Of a DNA stretch of 64,000 bases, positions 21,101-31,100 are shown piece after piece (position 1 is the stretch's first letter; each line of letters starts with the position of its first letter). Source of the stretch: Eutreptiella sp. 'Long Island Sound 2002'. Its lineage: Eukaryota > Euglenozoa > Euglenophyceae > Eutreptiales > Eutreptiaceae. A program made the position numbers and the translations under genes. Below the pieces are notes generated by a model. That model was not told where the DNA came from and did no database searches. It saw nothing but the letters and a program-made list of their open reading frames with translations. Location of the stretch: contig CAXIWF010000762.1 of the NCBI GenBank assembly GCA_964036045.1, positions 1-64,000 of the forward strand, written 5' to 3'.

Positions 21101-23063
21101 AGTACCTCTGGGCCACTGGAACTGGAAGTGGAACCAGGCCAGGGGGAACTACTCCACCTATGAGCAGGAACTGCTCGCGGGTATGCTGGTGCTATCCTCA
21201 CAAGCACGACTGTTGGGGAGTAACCCTGTGGTCTGGCTATGCGACCAAGAACCGGTCCGCAGTTTCCAGAAGGGCCCCCCACCTGAGAAGGCCAAGCTAC
21301 GTCGCTGGTGGACCTACCTCAGTCAACTACGGCTGACGGTACACCATATCCAGGGAGTGAAGAACGAGTGTGCCGACTACATCAGCCGCAACAACTTCGA
21401 CGCCCTGATTGGTGCCCGGTCTGAAGCGCTGGCTAAGGAAGCGTTCAGCCGTATGGACGTACACCTGGACCTGAACATGACCATGATACGCCCCCTGGAT
21501 GGACTCCAACAATCGGAGTACCTACAGGAGTTTGGGGATATCTACCGGCGCCTGGAGAAACGCCTTGAACCCCTCCTGGTCAACCAAGACCAGTGGAAGC
21601 GGGACAAGAGCTACCTCTGGCACGAGGACCGCATCGTGGTGCCTAGTGACCGAGTCCCAGCGCTGCTGAAGTGGACCCATGAGTCCAGTGGTCATGTGGG
21701 TGCTGACCGTACCCTGAGGCTGTTCAAGCAGTGGTTCCACACTACGTGGACTGACGACCAGCTGCGGAAGACGCTCCTGCCTATCGTGGACAAGTGCCCG
21801 TGCAGGTCCTGTAAACCAGGGGATATCAGGGACAGAGGTCTCTACTCGACCCTGCCCATCCCTCACTGTGCTAACAGTGTTCTATACGTGGACTACACGG
21901 AGATGCCGAAGTTCGGGGGCTATGACTTCGCCCTCGTGGTAACCTGTGGGTTGACCAGGTTTACCAGGGTGTTCCCATGTACCAAGCACATTACCGGAGA
22001 GGAGACTATCAAGATACTCCTGGAGGAGTGGTTTTGTGTCTATGGGGCGCCCAAGGAGATCAACTCCGATGAGGACGTACGAGTACGCTCAGATACTGGC
22101 TGGTACAAGAGGGTCCTGAGGTCCCTCAATGTCCAGGTGTCTACGGGGATTCCCTACTCTCACACGAGCAACCCCCTATGTGAGCGACAGATTCGTGTCC
22201 TGAAGGAGAACGTCAGGATATGGTGCAAAACTGAACGCACCAGAGACTGGGTGAGACTACTCCCCGTCATATCCTTGATGATGAACTCCCAAGAGAGTTC
22301 AGCTACTGGCTACTCGCCACATGAGCTATTCATGGGGCGCCCGGCATGGTTCCTACATGCCCCCTATCCAGAGGACACCCATTCTTCTGTGGGTGAATGG
22401 GTCCAAGAGCAACAAGCGAAGGTGGACAAGGCCAAGGCTATGCTCCAGAGAGTGAGGGAGCGTCAGTGGAACAAGAAGAACAAGCACCGTGTACCGGCCA
22501 CCTACCAAGAAGGGGACTGGGTGCTGGTGCACCACAGTCGACTACCCGCCTGGCCACGCTCTACCAGCGATGACCCATACTTCGGGCCGTACAAGATCCT
22601 ATCTGTGGATGGACACCGTATCACCGTGCGGTGTTCTCCCCGTCTAGGGGGGACCCTGGTGTGCGCCGCTCAACACCTGAAGCGCTACCATGATCCTGAA
22701 GACCTCTGTGGGGAGGAGTGGGAGCTGAACGACGAGGAAATCGCCGCTCTAGACCTACAAGGGGCTGCCAGCCCTATGGAAGTTGAAGGTGAACTCCCCG
22801 ACATGAACGCCGAGGAGATGGCTAAGGAGGGCTTCTACCTGGTGAAGTCTGTCCTACGCCACCGCTATCGCCAGGGTTGGCGCTTCCTCACCCTCTGGGA
22901 AGGGTTTGGAGTCGAAGAGGCCACCTGGGAGCCCTTCTCTGCATTTGTTCTACCTGAGGGACGCCTAAACTCAGTTCTGGTTGACTACTTGTCCCAGAAC
23001 AACCTTGGTGAGTTGTTGAGGCTCGCCGAGACGCTTGCCTCCAAGAATAAAGCTAGGGACTGA
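18135..23063 (+). CDS. pol: Pol polyprotein of Ty3-like chromovirus with methyltransferase-like domain
   Basis: About 1640 codons, in frame with gag after one UGA. Residue numbers count from the GTG at 18165. The aspartic protease motif is LDTGAT at 17-22. A domain at about 170-275 (VELFAS, YCSKGK, GMAYGNPRFSELGKVLTK, VLCSPDW, NEYWRTLL) resembles the Dam-like N6-adenine methyltransferase domain of DIRS elements. The RT starts near 608, with LVVDYGEL at about 663 and the catalytic box HIDDVCLG near 775. RNase H has VTDASNVGGGG near 926. The integrase zinc finger is HESSGH...CPCRSC near 1172-1210, and its core acidic residues lie in YVDYTEM, NSDEDV and CERQ. A GPY/F module (FGPYKIL) is near 1470, and a chromodomain (WRFLTLWEGFGVEEATWEPF) is at about 1565-1585. 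The frame is intact. Confidence 0.93.
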   Translation, partial: RGRSGGTQDLVFWVRIRLGGREYLGVLDTGATISIVAKKILPCGSLKDTMTTAAIRMGDGHVVHSWGDCEVEVPMGSRTIAHRFYVMDTDAFDFVLGTDFFVQHSQIQSLTLQAPYLLYVDHGSGRESVPLEQSEHTSSYLRLSKEEPSNMMAASKTEDYQLLGEVLDQGLKELGYSREDLSVELFASDKQHVLDLYCSKGKNCSYKFYWPSFGMAYGNPRFSELGKVLTKVALERSRMVLCSPDWGAHGGNEYWRTLLDKLTISSVRLPDEAIYVPLGRKTPIGKPGWGSMLSVVDGGLTTIPWEDLDPTLVQAIQRESDGLALGDLKDRLRPQDAVETTPGGDEYVVTDTNAPNSPCHVPVPDGVSECGLSELPSSIHSDDETEHDAFFVQTAVEEVENAEYVAPLKPLLSMRVEDPVDEELDPRSRLREYVDSKRKLVAKKLCYAKPTRSSWPLKQGRMGDLSQLKEDLEQKITTWQREVDLKLMKSVWGAHVRTPEEDDLSEECVCEPPKACLCCHRPPEMVEQDLLWAYQGLKDATAGEESVEDHLPTSIQGASNLHSDEDMEDKIKVLDPRVQKLIRTYLEVFGELPPPASCDKLVQMDLKLKPEFVGHKIRRRPYPAPKEQADEIERQIQECIDAGLVLEYKDGDYPLHCSPCFLVAKPGSTAKRLVVDYGELNKKTLNHSGSIPNMESTLEKIASCRYKTKMDKRSGFWQVDLTPNAQELLAFITPQGGVFKWKVMPFGVANAPALFQELMNKILSILRRRPKVQELISRGAQMEAHIDDVCLGTNTQEDHLILLGEFFAVCQENHTRLKLEKCEFMQETMQYLGFDVGYGWWTPAASKAKPLMDAKVRHEDPKKGLHDVRSFIGACNFYRRHIKNFTYTSAVVTDLIKKSTTWRWGPQEQQAFDELKDKVANAKCLGVPRAQGEIILVTDASNVGGGGTLFQWQALEKEEFDSAISQWGTEGLNRDGTLKHSYPDDKWVLVPLGHWNWKWNQARGNYSTYEQELLAGMLVLSSQARLLGSNPVVWLCDQEPVRSFQKGPPPEKAKLRRWWTYLSQLRLTVHHIQGVKNECADYISRNNFDALIGARSEALAKEAFSRMDVHLDLNMTMIRPLDGLQQSEYLQEFGDIYRRLEKRLEPLLVNQDQWKRDKSYLWHEDRIVVPSDRVPALLKWTHESSGHVGADRTLRLFKQWFHTTWTDDQLRKTLLPIVDKCPCRSCKPGDIRDRGLYSTLPIPHCANSVLYVDYTEMPKFGGYDFALVVTCGLTRFTRVFPCTKHITGEETIKILLEEWFCVYGAPKEINSDEDVRVRSDTGWYKRVLRSLNVQVSTGIPYSHTSNPLCERQIRVLKENVRIWCKTERTRDWVRLLPVISLMMNSQESSATGYSPHELFMGRPAWFLHAPYPEDTHSSVGEWVQEQQAKVDKAKAMLQRVRERQWNKKNKHRVPATYQEGDWVLVHHSRLPAWPRSTSDDPYFGPYKILSVDGHRITVRCSPRLGGTLVCAAQHLKRYHDPEDLCGEEWELNDEEIAALDLQGAASPMEVEGELPDMNAEEMAKEGFYLVKSVLRHRYRQGWRFLTLWEGFGVEEATWEPFSAFVLPEGRLNSVLVDYLSQNNLGELLRLAETLASKNKARD

Positions 23064-25326
23064 ACCTTACCCTTACCTGCCAAAGCGTATGTGTGAGTGT
23101 GCTAGTCCTAAGGTCCTGAGAGCAAGCCGCAGAAGTGGTGTCCTAATTATACCCAAGTCTGCGCCCTTGCTGAACCTGGAGGGTTGGCTTATTGATGCCA
23201 CGGGGTACGCCCCGGGTCTCCCCTCCCCTATGCGCCCAATTTCTGTGCTGGCGCAAAACCTTGGGGGAATACCCAGAGTGTTAATCCAGGTATTGTTTTC
23301 CCTACCTACCTGTCTACTACAGGGAGGGGTGGCCAAAAGCTATGAAGGCATGCAAAACGCCTGTTTGCTATGTGGCCAAAAACACTAACCTAACCCACTG
23401 TCACAGCCCACCAACCCAGCTAAAATTGCAGGAAAAGGGTGGGACAGTGACACGCCCCCTACAGGTCCTACACACCCTACAGTGGCACCATCCTGGTGGG
23501 CGAGCGCGGGGCAACTGGCTCTAGCCCCCACGCAGGACTACCACTCCTACACGCACACTCTACTTGGCGTTGCGAAGAGGAAGTTCTCGAGGGTCCTAGC
23601 GACCCACCTGTGAAATGACAAGAGAACACAGCGCTGCTAAGCAACTGTGGCCTCACAGGGGACGCCACAACGCGTTTCCCCTGCAAGGGCTTGGAGGGAA
23701 GGAGTGCTCTCGTGTGCAAGGCGCAGATGTCGATGAAGTCGGACTCCCTGCTCTGCCACAGGCGGAGCGGAGTTACTTGTTTGTGTGATCTGCGCCCCTG
23801 TTTAGCAGGGCATAAAAAAAATGCTGCTGCACCACTCACCCTACCTGCCCACCTGTAAAACAAAGGCAAATGAAAGGGCGTTTGCGGCGGAGGAACCAAG
23901 GCACACTCCAGGTATTATACCCTTCTCAGTGTGCCCTATAATACGCTGTCCGCAAACACGCTGCATGGAGCAGCTACCCTTATCAAGCAAGCAAGCGTTA
24001 AGGGACTCCTCAGGTTCTCTTAAAGAACGTACCGAGGAGCCCCTGGGTAGCCTAAACAAGGTTTACCGTGCGCACTTCGCGTGGCCTACCCTTTAATGCG
24101 TGTGTGCATGCACGACTATGCACAATCGCGTTGGGCAAACCTGCCCATCTCCACAACAATCTTGACTCCACCAGGGGGTGGCCCCGCCTGGGCGTACCTA
24201 CCTTACCTACCGCTGGGAAGTGAAGCAAGGAGAGAAAACAAAAGGGGCGCACGCGAAGAACGTTGCTATGCACTTGTGTGTATGACTAATCACCCTGATC
24301 TGACCGCTAATCATCTGCAATCTTTCTAATCAATCCCTCTACCGCGTCCTATCGTGGTTATCGTTGTTAACGCTGCTACACGACTCGTTCACGGAGACAC
24401 GAGACGAGCAATGTGTATGCGGCATGCAAGACGAGCATACCTGTAGTTTATACCTGATTCATTGAAGTCTTTTCAATTGATTTTCGAATTCTTGAATTTT
24501 TGAAGCTTCTATTAGTGTGGGTGGAATCCGTATGTTTGTTTATTAATGTGTGTCTCGTCATTTTCAAGACTACGTGATACATACGTTTATAATTCCATTA
24601 TTTTTCCATTTTCCGGCGCTTCGCTAGGAGCCGCTCCTGCGCGCCGCCATTTTGTACGTATGAATTTCTGGATTTAAAAAATCCAGAGATGACTATAATT
24701 TCTATAAAAATGTGCTGAAGATGCACAATTGGATTCTACTCAGGTGTGTCGTTTCAGAAAAATTCTACGCCGTCATTTGACGGATTTTGGTGTCGTCGCT
24801 TCGTTTTTGCGTGGATTCGTCCATAATTCTCCCATTCCTGCCTCTGCAGATACCCACGCGCAGCCTCGCTGAGTAGGCCGTGTTCGGGCCGAAACGCAGG
24901 TGCCTGGAGAGACTGAGCAGAACCAAGACCCCACCAAGGGGCAAATTAATTTCTTTTCGACTCCCTACGCCCTAAAACAGGTCACAGGTCGCCTAGGTTT
25001 ACGAGAACCCATGCGAGTGTGTATAATGTGTCTTGCGTTTGGGTTGTGTCGACGCTGCGTCTTGGAGGAAGGGATGCATATGCACATGTTTGGCATGCTC
25101 CCAATCTAACCCAACCAAGCCACAGGAGCCCCGGCAGCGCCAAGAGCGCTGAGTCTTCTGTAGGAAACTGTACAATCAGAGCAGCAAAAGGACGCCAGCC
25201 ATGGTGAGCGCCCATTTTTCAGTGTGAGGGAGACTGTAGGTATTTTAAAGTAGATGTGGAAACCAAGGAAAGGCCAAGAAAAATTCCCTTTTTCCTAAAA
25301 TGCGACAGTGGTGGCCACCACAGCAC
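23064..25326 (+). other. Long noncoding 3' region of the Ty3-like element
   Basis: About 2.26 kb between the pol stop and the polypurine tract. No env-like frame is present on the plus strand; the longest frame (about 140 codons, minus strand 23477-23899) has no recognisable motif. The first kilobase is GC-rich, the part from about 24450 is AT-rich. Such a long 3' noncoding segment is unusual for a chromovirus and may hold packaging or regulatory sequence or captured host DNA. Confidence 0.7.
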
Positions 25327-25334
25327 AAGGGGGG
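25327..25334 (+). promoter_or_regulatory. Polypurine tract
   Basis: AAGGGGGG directly before the 3' LTR. This is the expected primer site for plus-strand DNA synthesis and supports the LTR start at 25335. Confidence 0.8.
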
Positions 25335-26132
25335 AGTAAGAAAAAGTGCTTTTCCATTGCTTTAGGACATACTCTAGTTGTATTAGAGATGCACTGAGCA
25401 ACCATGCATTTTTATCTTAGTATTGGTCCAGCCAAAAGTGGTGAGAACACATTTTGACCTATGGAACCAAACACCCAATCAGGATATGGAGTGGACCCCT
25501 TAATCCCCTTTCAATCAGAAGTAAAACATCTTTTCCTGAGTTGACTGAGCACTGACATACCTAAGGTAGAGCCTATGAATTTATCTATGTTTTTCCATGA
25601 ATACTCATCTGCCCTAGTGGTATGCACCATAGGGGGTTAGGCACCTCTTTTTGAGAGGTCCTGGGTTCAATTCCTGGTCAGCCTAACTAAGTAGGAAGAT
25701 CCCATGTGACATGGCAGTGACCTCATCGCCACATACCATGCCACCTCAGCACATATGGGACCCAAAACAAAGAGTGCACATCTCCTAAGATGGCACTATG
25801 GAGAGAGAGTGATCCTGAGGCAGTTTTCTAACTCTTTTCCCAAAACATTTCAGCTATCTCTGTGAATATGCATTCATTTGTATCCTGAGTTGCAGTTTCT
25901 GTGAATATCTAATCATCTTTCACTGTTGACACTGCAGCCCTTCATGCTTTGATCCTGAATTACCTTCTCCTTGCATACTATTGGCTTGGGCTATCCTGGA
26001 TTGAGTTGGCTTTACTGTATTTCAACAAACAAAAGCTTTTCATCATCCAAAACCAGCAGCAGGACACCCTACAGCAACAACAAGCAGCAGGAGAAGCAAA
26101 AACACAGTGCTGAAAACACTATAAACTTTTCT
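25335..26132 (+). repeat. 3' LTR of Ty3-like element
   Basis: 798 bp, differing from the 5' LTR at 25363 (T for G) and 25606 (C for T). It carries the same tRNA-like module at 25611-25683. It is followed by the target duplication GCGGC. Confidence 0.92.
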
Positions 26133-26137
26133 GCGGC

Positions 26138-27480
26138 CGAGGTTTCGATGAACACGCAACGTTTTGGTGGATGTTTCTTGTGTTCTTGCCCATGCATTGC
26201 ATGCTTTGTTGCTCACCTCTCCTCCATTGACAACCTAGTCTCTTAATAGGAACCCCGTTGCGAGTGCCTGTGCAAGGCCTGCAAAACCCACCCCGGTCTC
26301 TTGTTAGCCACCGGTCTTGTGCTAGAGCATCAATATGAGCTCGATTATGCTCTGTAGATCCTTATTTTGCGATTGGAGTGGGGCGGAAGCCGTCTCCTAT
26401 CGTCGCGCAATGGATAGCATACCACAGGTGTGCTCGTGAGATTGACTTGTCCCATTGTGGTCGTGTCGAAACAAAGGTTAAGGGATGTGTGCCAAAGGCA
26501 CCATGCACCTCGTTCGTTCCATGTTGTCGCTAGCATAGATTGGACCTCTTTGCGAGAGAGGTTCCAATTGATCTTTGCGAGAGAGGTTCCAATTGAGTGT
26601 CTCTATTATCAATTAAAGTGTTGCATTGATACCAAATCAAGTATTTTGTGTGTTCCACGTAGCCAAATGTTCGAAGAACGTTGTTCTCCATTGATTTGAA
26701 TTGCACCGAAGAACACATTAGCGCTTCACCTACTACACCGAAAACCGAGAAGGTGTTGTTTGAGGTATGCGGAAGGTGTTGGAGCTCGTCTAATTATCAC
26801 ATGTTTTCGTTCATCTTTCGTTTTCGGGCAATGTGCGAACATATTGAACTTGAATGGGCACATGGGTAACGAATGCGATTCAACGGTTTTGTTGCACGGT
26901 TTGGAAAGAATTAAACCCGGACGGAATAGGAGCATATTGTTTGCACGGCCTTAGTGAAGGAGCAATTCGATTGGAAACAAATGGGGTTCCCTCACAAGCT
27001 AGGCCCACGTTGGGAAATGATTTCGGCCATTGAGCAAATTTAAGCAAGAAAAGGAACATAAACAGCCTTCGTGAATGAATACTAAGTCCGGGAGGATGCC
27101 AAGAAAGGAACGGAAACCAAAGAGTTTGCCGTAACTCATTTAAGTTTGTGAGCTCCCCAAGTCGATATTCTCTCAAAGTTATCGGTGCAACCTCCATCAC
27201 TCCTCTTTTGTACCCCTTGGCATTTGTGTGTTTGCGTTGCCGATGTTGAGCCAACTCTCACAAACGGCATGTGGGCGATGGCGCGTGACCGGTCAGTCTT
27301 TCACTTGTATCAAGGTTCCTAGAGGAATGTGTGTGCCGGAAGGTTCCCCCTCACTGGGGCCAATCCTCAGCCCTAGTCGGTGAGGTCCGTAACTTTGTTT
27401 GGCGTAAACGTTTGAGTTACTGTTCGATTTGCGCGCTTTAAATTATATCGCCAACAAGCGAAAGCAACCCACATTTCAGA
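26138..27480. other. AT-rich stretch, no gene recognised
   Basis: Short open frames only, none with a recognisable motif. A short direct repeat GCGAGAGAGGTTCCAATTGA occurs twice near 26550-26596. The sequence may be decayed transposon DNA. Confidence 0.45.
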
Positions 27481-28176
27481 ATGGAAAAACACCCCTGTCC
27501 AGGCTGCACACACCCTCACCCCATGGACCCAATATCTGTCACAGCTCTGTGCACTAAGGCAGCTCACCTCCAGCATGAATTTATTCACGCATGGCCAGCA
27601 CCATTCCAGTCCTTGGTGTCAGAATGGTGGCATACGGCCCCCTCAGCCAGACACAAACGCAATTTCATCATAACACTTCTTCCAATCCCACTATATAATC
27701 ATCTATTTTCCCGCATGGGCCTAATAAAAAAATCATTCAACAGCCAGTTGAGGGCAGCTTTGAAAGAGAGAGACAAGACAACAAAGGCAGTCAAAGCAGC
27801 CAAGGATTGGCTAATTGAAAACCCTTTATGCTTCCCACTCTCTCCTGCAGTCAGCCTGAATTTATGGAGTATGAAAGGTTCACCAATGGGCACATCCTTT
27901 TCTTCCGCCCCAAAGCGAAAGCCGCAGTACCATGAACCTGAACCCCCGCCCTCGAAGGTCACACATAAAGCAGCTACCAGGACACCAAAGAAGGGCAAAA
28001 AAAACACCACACAGGCCACTAATTCAGCCTGCCATGCGCCCACAATCACTACCACCACCTCAACCATTCTTCTCTCCTTCCCTCTGGGGTTTTTTTCAGC
28101 TCAGGCCACCACCAGAACCACCTCCCAGTGGGGTCACTGTACATACTTAAATGTACATACGGTAATGACGGTGTGA
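27481..28176 (+). CDS. Hypothetical protein, Cys/His-rich N-terminus
   Basis: A 231-codon frame preceded by an acceptor-like ACATTTCAG, so it may be the last exon of a longer gene. The N-terminus MEKHPCPGCTHPHPMDP has a CX2CXH pattern; a further Cys and several His follow within 40 residues. A helical middle part (PLYNHLFSRMGLIKKSFNSQ, then LRAALKERDKTTKAVKAAKD) leads to a Pro/Lys/Thr-rich tail. I do not recognise a family. The mixture of a possible zinc site and a basic tail would fit a transposon-encoded nucleic-acid-binding protein, but this is speculation. Confidence 0.35.
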   Translation: MEKHPCPGCTHPHPMDPISVTALCTKAAHLQHEFIHAWPAPFQSLVSEWWHTAPSARHKRNFIITLLPIPLYNHLFSRMGLIKKSFNSQLRAALKERDKTTKAVKAAKDWLIENPLCFPLSPAVSLNLWSMKGSPMGTSFSSAPKRKPQYHEPEPPPSKVTHKAATRTPKKGKKNTTQATNSACHAPTITTTTSTILLSFPLGFFSAQATTRTTSQWGHCTYLNVHTVMTV

Positions 28177-31100
28177 CATGCACAATGGGACAATGATGAT
28201 GACGTTATGGGTGGCGGCCAACGCCGTGGGGAAAAAAAAACAAGGGAAGGCAACACAGTCACACGTTGGTCATCATGTTTTCAGAATCAAATTAATGCTG
28301 CCTTGTGTTGAGCCATCGTGCTTGCAAAACGTCACGAGTAATTTTGAACCGGTAGGAAAGGAATATTTCAGTTTGCAAGGGCGGGCCCCCGCGGAGGCTC
28401 CGGCAAGCCCATGCAAATCGTTTTGGTACCGCGGTCCAAAGAATTTGAGGGTTGAGTACGTGGGTATTTGCAATTTGGTGTGGAAGTGCCCACAGAACAT
28501 CAACCCGCACTTCATATCAATGTTACTTCGAAGCGGTGGTTAACAACGTACCGTTTAGTTCAAATGCGTCGCCTTGGTCGTTCGTGGAGATGTGAGGTTG
28601 GGCGCGTGGCAAACAAAACCTTTCGAACCAAGTTGATGTGGAAGAACCATTTGGCACACTTGATTGTGGGGCATGAGACATGTCGCGCTCCACGTTGTCC
28701 TTGCGTTTTGCTCCTCGCGGCCATGGTATTTATTGTTCACTAAGGCAGCACAGCATCCCTTTGCCCTTGCCAACTCCCGAATGGCACTTGGGCAACGAAA
28801 TCGTTCTGAGTATGCTGTGGCGATGCGGAGCGCGGCGACCACAAACAAAAGCCATGTGCTCAAACAGCCATTGCTTGGGAGAGAGTTTGCGAGCAAGAGT
28901 TTTTTGCCGAACTGCAAACCAATTCTCATTGCAAGCTTATGGTTTCTATTGCTTTGTCTAACCATCATACTCATTGACATACACACAAACTCCACTCGTA
29001 TGTGTGGGGTTTGATCGTGAATGTTCATCATGATGACGACAAGGATGATGTGACGTCCACCAAGCACTCAATTTCGTCGTTGCTAAAAAAATATACATCC
29101 TTCGCCAGCCCTCACCAATGCTCATCAACCCTCACCGGAAAAATTTTGGTGAAAATAGCTGAAATCCTAGTGAAGACTCCATTTTTTTGTTTGTCCATAA
29201 CCATGTGTTTGCTCGCTTAAGTCCCCCTTTCTTTACCTCCCATTGCCACCTTGTCTCGTGGAAGGTGCCGGATTTCCATTGATTGATGCTCTCGTGCCCT
29301 CCCGTCTGCACGCAGGTCTTCAACCATGTAGCATGCCCCCCTACCCCCGAGAAGGCGAGCCCACGGATGAAGGGGCGCCACGTGGCCGGGAGCAAGGGCC
29401 TGAGCGCCGCGCGGTTTCAACCGCACATGTACCCGTTCGAGCATTTCGACGCCATAATGTCCGTTGAAGCCCCTTCCCCCGTGTGCAGCGCCTCCCCGGT
29501 CTGCGCGTCAAGCGATGAAGAAGGTGTGTCCCCACACCCCGGCTTGCGTGTCTAGGCTTGGCTTCGGACACTTGGACAGCCTCGGTCGATCAGGCACGCT
29601 TCCGGCACACTTGAAGAATGTCACAAGTCCCCGTGAGGAACTGTCATCCCGTGACCGTGCACGCGCAAAAAAAAATGGCTGAGTGGTGAGTGGTAGTCCC
29701 GCGCCAAAACGGGACACAAGGGTTCGCCTCGGCAACCGAAGAGGGTGTTGCATTTCCGGTCACTGAGACCATCGGAGACATCGCCCTCGTGTCGTCTTCC
29801 GCCGTTGATGTTGGGAATCTCTGGTCTTGCTTGACTTATAGCGTGTGTTGTGCGCGACGGTTGGTCTGTACGTTTAGCCCGAACCGGCCTTCAAGCCTGC
29901 GGCTGAACAAAAGCGTATGTGGAAGTTAGTTGAATGGTGTGGGGGTTGTGGGGAGATGGAAATCAACTCGTGGCGTTGTACATGCCACACCAAAGTAGCA
30001 CTACTTTGGCCGTTGCTCTTATGTTGGTGGTAGCCGTTGGGGGTCCCGAGGTGTTGAATGTCGCGGATGGTCACGCCTTTTTCCCTCGTTTTCCGCGGGC
30101 ATTGGGGGGTTGCGTTGCGCGATCCCCTCCCTTTGCCATGTCCCGTGAGGCAGGGGTGCGGTGGCCGAACGCGTCGTTGTTGCGACGGGAAAGACCCCCC
30201 GATCAGGCGGTCCCATCGGGGGGGGCATACGGAGGGGGGGGGCGCGGGATGTGGTGGATGGACGCCTCCGGAAACAATCCCCCCTGGGCTATCGGGAACG
30301 GGGAGGGGCGCGGCTCAAGAGAGGGACGAGCAGTTGCATTGTGTTGGGCTGTGGCTAAATGGGAATAAAATCGGGGTGTCGCACGTGCCGCCACACCAAG
30401 AACCACCAACACAAGAGCAACGGCAAAAGTAGCCGTGACACTTGGTGGGGGAGGCAGCGAACCGACGCAACATGCGAAGGGAAGAACGGGTGACTGTCCG
30501 AAGCCCCGGAAAGACACAACACAACCCGACGGAATGCCACACGGGGGGTCTTTCGAGTCGTGACCCAGTGCGCGCTGCATTGTGCCACGGACCGCGAAAG
30601 CCATGTGCATTGCATTGCGTCCCGTTGTTTCCGAATCGGCGTGTTGCGTCGCGGCACGTCCGGCCGCGTCGCGTGTGCGGCGCCGCCGCGCCCCCGCCCC
30701 CAAGGGCGACATCGTGTGCGGCACATGGCTCACAGGGGACGGTGGCTCGGCCTCTGGGGGCAAGACGCTGGACATCTCCGCGGACCAGTCCCCTCAGACC
30801 TCCGTGGGGCACAGCCCCAACCACGGGTTCACCCCTTTGGCGCAGATCGGAGGTGGCCCTTTCCCCCGTGCCATCCCTTGCTCCGCTCTGGTCTCCTACC
30901 AACCAACCCTCATGCGTGGCAGTGTGCCTGTGGGGCAAAGCACCCCCCCCCCCATTGCGCAGGCACGGGCTTGTCCAGGCCACGGAGGGGGCGTTGAACG
31001 GCTGTTGTCGGGACCACCGGGTTTTGTGGTGTTGAATGCGGGATTGGGCGGTTGTGATGCGCTTGTCGAGGGAGAGGGGGGCTCAGTCATGTCTGCGAGT

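Larger units (their letters stand above)
14732..26137 (+). mobile_element. Complete Ty3-like chromovirus LTR retrotransposon
   Basis: The element at 14737-26132 (11,396 bp) is flanked by the 5-bp target duplication GCGGC (14732-14736 and 26133-26137). Two 798-bp LTRs differ at only two visible positions (14765/25363 and 15008/25606), which indicates a recent insertion. The order is LTR, tRNA primer site, gag, UGA, pol (PR, methyltransferase-like domain, RT, RNase H, integrase, GPY/F, chromodomain), a 2.27-kb noncoding tail, polypurine tract, LTR. RT before integrase and the chromodomain place it with Ty3/Metaviridae chromoviruses. All coding parts are intact apart from the single gag-pol UGA, so the copy may be active. 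Confidence 0.93.

Noticed and set aside
23477-23899. 140-codon minus frame as an env or antisense gene of the Ty3 element
   Set aside because: No signal peptide, membrane helix or motif; wrong strand for an env.
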